A stretch of 64,000 nucleotides of DNA, taken from NCBI GenBank assembly GCA_963691835.1, contig OY829383.1, positions 3,720,001-3,784,000 of the forward strand. Reading direction: 5' to 3'. The stretch is from G963691835 sp963691835. Its GTDB lineage: Bacteria; Pseudomonadota; Alphaproteobacteria; Thalassobaculales; Thalassobaculaceae. This document shows positions 60,311 to 64,000 of the stretch, one piece after another. The translations under genes were made by a program, and so were the position numbers. How positions within the stretch are numbered: position 1 is the first letter of the stretch; each line of letters begins with the position of its first letter. The notes below the pieces were generated by a model. The model worked only from the letters and a program-made list of their open reading frames with translations. It searched no databases and was not told where the DNA came from.

Positions 60311-61785
60311 TCAAGGCCAAGGTGGCGGTGTAACCGGGAACCGGATTGAGTTCACGGCATCACGGAGTCGGGGCAATGACGCCCCGGTTCCGTAGCCGCG
60401 CCCTGTCGTTGCTGGTGCCCATCCATGAAGTCGTTCAATCAATACCTCATCCACCCCCGCCGACAGCGCGAGATCTCGAAACCCATGGCGGAATGAGTGG
60501 AAGGTCCGGGTCGTGTCCTCGACCTTCGCCTTCCCCCGAAGCCATCTTCCGAAGTTCTTTTGAAAGTACCCCGTGAGGCGGTTCTTCGTGTCCGGTCTGT
60601 GGTCCGTCAGCGGTCCCTTCCGGGTCTTCAGGTAAACCGGGAATCCTATCTCATCCAGGATCGGATGCAGCGGGATTCGACGACGGGCGTTGACCGTCTT
60701 GCCGTCCAGGACATCGAAGAACTGAACCCCGTCTTCGGTGCGGACGTTGTCCACGGTGAGGGCTGCGATCTCTCCCATCCTCGCGCCCGTCGTGTATGCG
60801 AGGCAAACCATCCAGAACAAAGTCGGATCGTTGGTCGGTAGGCTGGCGAAGATCTGCCGAAGGTGCTGTTCGTCGAACGGCAGACGAGCCTTCTCGGCAC
60901 GGTCATCCACGATCCGGATACCCTGAGCCGGGTTGACGTCAATCAGCCCATCGTTCTCGGCAACACCGAGAAGCGTCCGAATGAACCCGATCTGTTTTCT
61001 GATCGTGGCTGACGATATGAGTTGAACAGAACCGTCCTGTTCGGTCTTCTCCGCGATGACAGTGATGGGGAGGGCGCGTTGCTTGTTCGGTATGCGTCGC
61101 GGTATGCGTCGCGGGATGCGCTCAAGGACGGCCCGGAAGTCGCGGACGTGCGCCTTGGTGATATCTGTGATGGGTATGTCGCCGCACACTTCGACGAACC
61201 GGCGAACAGAGATTTCGGCCTCACCGAAAGACAGGTCAGTCGGGCTCGCACGCTTGCGCCATGTATCCAGCAGAGCTTCGAGTCCGTTCCCGGTTTTCCG
61301 TCGCGATCTCTTGAGCCTCCCAACGGTCGAAAGCAGTTCGTTCGCTTGCCGCTCATCCTCCGCATTGGCTTCTTCAGTGATCCGATCAATCGTCCGGAGC
61401 GCGTCCATCGCGTCCCGCGCACGAAGGCCAACATCGTCCGCCGCTTCTTCGACGTACCCGACAAGTCTCTTCCGGTAAGAAAGCGAATCCGCGTTCGCTT
61501 TCTCTAGCTTCTCGGCAAGGTTCTCGGGGTTGGCGTCCAGGGCGACCCGCACGCGGGCGTAAGCCTCCGGATCGGACATTGTGCGGCGGCAAATAGAGAG
61601 TCGGTCTCTACGGTCAGCATTCGCGCCCTCATGACGGCTTCTGATTTCGTCGCCGCTTTGAGTGGCTTCACGATTTCCGACTTGCCAACCGCTTCCCGGA
61701 GACCCTTCGGAACTAGGCGATGGAACCGCCAACCGTTATCGCGGCGGAATAGGTGAGGGGGGAGATCGGTTCGGCGCTTGGGCAT
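60311..61785 (-). pseudogene. Tyrosine integrase gene of the element, frameshifted as read
   Basis: Two overlapping frames make one integrase. The N-terminus (MPKRRTDLPPHLFRRDNGWR to ETDSLFAAAQ) is in one frame from 61785; the rest, from about RTMSDPEAYARVRV, is in another, with the switch near 61580-61600. The C-terminal part has all catalytic residues: Arg in TGARMGEIAALT, H-x-x-R in FHSFRHGFRD, and the Tyr in LHGWAPATTGRGYG (about 25 residues from the end). A SAM-like core-binding domain precedes them. It lies 88 bp from the tRNA 3' end and points away from it, the usual arrangement for its own att site. The shift may be a real mutation, programmed, or a sequencing error. Confidence 0.75.
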
Positions 61786-61872
61786 CGAATTGCCCCGGGA
61801 GTTACCTTCGGAATTACCTTTCAGCGTTCCGCAAGTTATTGATCTTTTTCAATAAACGGCTTTTTCGTTTAA

Positions 61873-61895
61873 TGGTGGCCCCGGGGGGACTCGAA
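61873..61895. repeat. tRNA-proximal att repeat (3' end of tRNA-Leu)
   Basis: The last 23 bases of the tRNA-Leu gene, including CCA, repeated with one mismatch at 45257-45279. Together they delimit the integrative element. Confidence 0.8.
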
Positions 61896-61956
61896 CCCCC
61901 ACGCCATAGGCTCGCGATTTTAAGTCGCGTGCGTCTACCAATTCCGCCACGGGGCC
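61873..61956 (-). tRNA. tRNA-Leu (anticodon UAA)
   Basis: The minus strand folds as a complete class II tRNA: acceptor GGCCCCG/CGGGGCC, D-arm with GGTAGAC, anticodon stem CGCGA/TCGCG with loop CTTAAAA (anticodon TAA), long variable arm, T-stem GGGGG/CCCCC with TTCGAGT, and an encoded CCA. It is the insertion site of the element to its left and is flanked on the other side by a second integrase gene, 12 bases from its 5' end. Confidence 0.95.
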
Positions 61957-61968
61957 TGTTGAAATCAT

Positions 61969-63087
61969 TCATCTTTTCGGATCCTTTGCGGTCGGAGTTT
62001 TCCAGTTTTCCAAAAGTTTTCCATTTTGGCTTTTCCGGAGGTTCACCACCCGTTCCGCGCGATCCGACTCTGACACTCGGCCAGCAGCCTTTCTCGCCAT
62101 TCGCTTGCGGTTGGCTTTATCGCTGTAATGGAGCGCCATGGCCATAGACTTGTGCGCCAGGGCGGACATCAATTCACGGGCACTGGCGCCCTGTTCGGCG
62201 AGGATGTTGCCGCGCGTGTGTCGGAGGCCGTGTGCTGAGTATCCCGCATGTCCAGCAGCGGAAACGGCAGCCCGGATCGCTTTGGCTAGCGAGAAGCGCG
62301 TCCAAGGTTTGCCGCGAGCGTTCCGAAACAGCGGCGTCCCGGGCTGCGGCGGCGAGGCGCTGGCGTTGATCTCGTCAACAAGGCTCTGCAAATCCGGTGT
62401 CAGAGCGGCGTGTGCTTCGGCGCGGGTCCGTTGAGAGGTTTTCTGGGCGATGAGGCTTATTGCGCCGGCCTCGATGTCGTCTTCCGTTGGCGCCCGTAGT
62501 TGGCTGAAGTCGCCCACGCGGAGACCTGTTTCGAGGAGTCCCAGAATGGCCCATTGCGTTGGTACGTCGGCCGCGTCGAGAACGGCCTTGAGCACAGGTA
62601 GCGGCCACTCCTTGAATGGCTTGCTCTTGGCCATCCGTTCAAAGCCTGCCGCCGGATTGAAACGTGACCAGCCCTTGCGAACGGCGAGTTTCATAACGAG
62701 CGACAGGACAGAAAGGATCAGATCGGCTTTTCTCGGCGTGTCGGCAAAGTGATCCGCGATCGCATAGACGTCTGGTGTTGTAAGCTCCTCTACCGCCTCA
62801 TCGCCGATCATTTGGCAGATTATATCCAACTTCCGGCGGTAGTCTCGCCGGGTGGATTCAGACAGGTCCTGGAATTTGGGCTGTTGAAGATAGAGAGTCC
62901 TGAGCGCGTTGAAGGTGCGGGCGTCGCCCCGGCGTGCTCGCTCTTCAAGGTCTTTGTTGATCTCGTAGACCCGCCGGTTCCGGTCTGTCTCATTGGACGG
63001 CAGTTGCTCACCGGTGACGCGGTGATACCAATAGGTAGCCCCCTTCGAGGTCACCTTCTTGATGTTTTTAGGACGCTTTGTAGCCAC
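61969..63087 (-). CDS. Tyrosine recombinase/phage integrase of the second element
   Basis: A 372-residue integrase. N-terminal DNA-binding segment MATKRPKNIKKVTSKGATYW, a core-binding domain (LYLQQPKFQDLSESTRRDYR) and a catalytic domain with Arg in LLETGLRVGDFSQL, H-x-x-R in SAHGLRHTRGNIL and Tyr in MAMALHYSDKANRK. The start is GTG 63087. The first 20 bases overlap the AlpA-like gene upstream, so the two are coupled. Its length and motif spacing differ from the other integrase, so the two elements are unrelated in their recombinases. The stop lies 12 bases from the tRNA 5' end. Confidence 0.92.
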   Translation of the reverse strand: MATKRPKNIKKVTSKGATYWYHRVTGEQLPSNETDRNRRVYEINKDLEERARRGDARTFNALRTLYLQQPKFQDLSESTRRDYRRKLDIICQMIGDEAVEELTTPDVYAIADHFADTPRKADLILSVLSLVMKLAVRKGWSRFNPAAGFERMAKSKPFKEWPLPVLKAVLDAADVPTQWAILGLLETGLRVGDFSQLRAPTEDDIEAGAISLIAQKTSQRTRAEAHAALTPDLQSLVDEINASASPPQPGTPLFRNARGKPWTRFSLAKAIRAAVSAAGHAGYSAHGLRHTRGNILAEQGASARELMSALAHKSMAMALHYSDKANRKRMARKAAGRVSESDRAERVVNLRKSQNGKLLENWKTPTAKDPKR

Positions 63088-63319
63088 GGATCTTCTCCGA
63101 GAGATCAGGCTTTACCGACTGGCCCAGGTTGTGGGAGCGGACGACAAACTCTTCAAGCTCCGACCTGAGCCAGAAGCGCATCTCTCCCTCCGCTACAGGC
63201 TGCGGATAGAAGTGTTGGCTGACTTTGCGTCGAAACTCGCTCTCCGAAACGCCTAGATACCAAGCGGCCTGCTTCGCTCGCATCCGGATTGGAGGGTAGC
63301 CAAATGAGGGATTGCCCAT
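63068..63319 (-). CDS. AlpA/excisionase-like HTH protein
   Basis: An 83-residue protein with a winged-helix-like pattern: RMRAKQAAWYLGVSESEFRR (HTH) and a wing MRFWLRSELEEFVVR. Such small proteins direct excision or activate integrase genes in phages and genomic islands. It overlaps the integrase start by 20 bases and shares one base with the preceding gene (TAATG), supporting a single transcript. Confidence 0.8.
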   Translation of the reverse strand: MGNPSFGYPPIRMRAKQAAWYLGVSESEFRRKVSQHFYPQPVAEGEMRFWLRSELEEFVVRSHNLGQSVKPDLSEKIRGYKAS

Positions 63320-63567
63320 TACTGGTCTCCTGCCTCCTCCTTCAGCGCTCGCATACAGTCGACCATCTCGACAAGATCGGGATCGGCGATCACTCGGAAA
63401 TGCTCTCCCTGCCGCAGACCGCCAGCCATCTGGCGAAGCTTCGGGTCGCTGGAAACGCGGGCGTTTAAGGTTTTGACCTCATCGGCAAGGAACCGGTCTG
63501 CCGCCGAAAGGAAGGCGATCATCGTCTCGGCCCGGCTTGGGGTGAGCTTGATTTCGATCTGCCTCAT
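63319..63567 (-). CDS. Unknown 82-residue phage/element protein
   Basis: An 82-residue, mainly helical protein (RQIEIKLTPSRAETMIAFLS, then FLADEVKTLNARVSSDPK). No family recognised. It is coupled to both neighbours (ATGA with the upstream gene, TAATG with the downstream one), so it is very probably a real gene of the element. Confidence 0.65.
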   Translation of the reverse strand: MRQIEIKLTPSRAETMIAFLSAADRFLADEVKTLNARVSSDPKLRQMAGGLRQGEHFRVIADPDLVEMVDCMRALKEEAGDQ

Positions 63568-63998
63568 GCTGCGGACTCCTTCTTGGTTGAGATCGCTGCC
63601 TTGAACGTCGTCCAGATCACCTCCCAGAAGCCGACACAGTCGGGGGACAGGGAAAACTGGGGGATGTCCCAGTAATCGTCACGGAAATACCGTCCAAGGG
63701 CCTCCTCTGAGAGAACCTGATCGACGAAGTGATGAGCGCTGCTCGTGTGATCCAGCCAACCCACCTCGCGCCAAGCACGGCGGGCTTCGTCTTTTGTGAG
63801 ATCCCCTTGGCGTCGCATGTCGATGATCTGCTCCTTGAGAGCCTTTACCGACCGGTCAAAGTCGAAAGTCTTAGCCGTCGCCCCGCGCGTTTTCTCAAAG
63901 AAGTATTGGCGGTCTATCCCGGCAAGAAACTCCTTGAGGGTCCGGTCTCCGATGCTGTTCCAGATGTGGCCAAAGCTCCCGAAAGAACCTGTCGCCAT
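63564..63998 (-). CDS. Unknown 144-residue phage/element protein
   Basis: A 144-residue soluble protein starting MATGSFGSFGHIWNSIGDRT, rich in Phe/Trp and charged residues (EKTRGATAKTFDFDRSVKAL, HHFVDQVLSEEALGRYFRDD). No family recognised. ATG 63998 lies at the window edge. It overlaps the next gene by ATGA, consistent with an early operon of the second element. Confidence 0.6.
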   Translation of the reverse strand: MATGSFGSFGHIWNSIGDRTLKEFLAGIDRQYFFEKTRGATAKTFDFDRSVKALKEQIIDMRRQGDLTKDEARRAWREVGWLDHTSSAHHFVDQVLSEEALGRYFRDDYWDIPQFSLSPDCVGFWEVIWTTFKAAISTKKESAA

Positions 63999-64000
63999 GA

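Larger units (their letters stand above)
45257..61895. mobile_element. Integrative element in tRNA-Leu(UAA) with iron-uptake cargo
   Basis: About 16.6 kb bounded by direct repeats of the tRNA-Leu 3' end. Order from the far end: S24-like repressor (-), divergent promoter region, primase-helicase-like protein (+), iron cargo (three plus-strand genes convergent with five minus-strand genes), tyrosine integrase (-) 88 bp from the tRNA 3' end. An integrase beside the tRNA, a replication protein and a phage-type repressor without capsid, portal or terminase genes fit a satellite-like or phage-plasmid-like element rather than a complete prophage. No conjugation genes are seen. The integrase frame is broken as read, so the element may now be fixed. 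Confidence 0.75.
61957..64000. mobile_element. Edge of a second integrative element
   Basis: A second tyrosine recombinase, an AlpA/excisionase-like protein and two small phage-type proteins in one overlapping minus-strand run, starting right beside the tRNA-Leu 5' end and leaving the window. The other boundary is not visible, so extent and type (prophage or ICE) are open. Confidence 0.6.

Noticed and set aside
60137..60332. An open plus-strand frame ending IRSNKGFAFEGIETVG and a short tail
   Set aside because: It has no start codon after the preceding stop and no recognised relatives; at most a remnant of an element gene.
1..64000. CRISPR arrays, insertion sequences with terminal inverted repeats, rRNA genes
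   Set aside because: No regularly spaced repeat array, no transposase with flanking inverted repeats and no rRNA-like stretch was seen.

Overview
The window is high-GC DNA that reads like an alphaproteobacterium, most likely a Rhodospirillales-type marine or soil organism. Pointers are TrmFO, an UvrA whose first zinc module lacks one cysteine, GyrA, a PAS_5-type protein, TRAP and peptide-type ABC transporters and a PaaABCDE oxygenase. No rRNA and no CRISPR array is visible. One tRNA gene, tRNA-Leu(UAA), lies at 61873-61956 on the minus strand.

Chromosomal backbone, 1-45256. 1-15906 is housekeeping: the tail of an unidentified gene, a phytoene/squalene-synthase-like protein, trmFO (-), a protein with a degenerate GGDEF-like domain, a coiled-coil lipoprotein (-), an HBM-type chemoreceptor (-), uvrA (-), ssb, a methyltransferase gene broken by an in-frame TAG, gyrA and coaD. 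16111-30813 is a tightly packed catabolic locus: a five-gene peptide/opine-type ABC importer followed by an MmgE/PrpD protein, an isocitrate-lyase/PEP-mutase-family lyase, hydantoinase/oxoprolinase subunits B and A, an isochorismatase-fold protein without its cysteine, and a fumarate-reductase-like flavoprotein. Most neighbours overlap by 1-8 bases, so the genes probably import and break down one unidentified compound. 30888-34605 is paaABCDE (phenylacetyl-CoA epoxidase) behind an inverted repeat. 34610-41235 holds a TPR protein with near-identical 126-bp repeats, an FkbM methyltransferase, a DMT exporter, a PAS protein and a TPR/zinc-ribbon methyltransferase. 41462-45196 is a TRAP transporter (dctPQM, -) divergent from a RidA-family gene.

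Integrative element, about 45257-61895. The last 23 nt of the tRNA-Leu gene are repeated, with one mismatch, at 45257-45279, beside ridA. Between the two copies lie a phage-type repressor with two HTH motifs and a nucleophile-less S24-like domain, a face-to-face promoter region, a 1394-aa primase-helicase-like protein with a four-cysteine cluster, an iron-related cargo, and a tyrosine integrase (frameshifted as read) abutting the tRNA 3' end. The cargo has a plus-strand module (unknown 189-aa protein, DUF2325 protein, DUF2218 protein) convergent with a minus-strand one (porin, imelysin, di-heme DUF1111 protein, second imelysin, DUF1513 protein). Fur-like palindromes precede both modules and the porin, suggesting an iron-starvation-regulated uptake system on a mobile element.

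From 61969 to the window end a second integrase, an AlpA/excisionase-like protein and two small proteins, all overlapping on the minus strand, begin another element on the other side of the tRNA.
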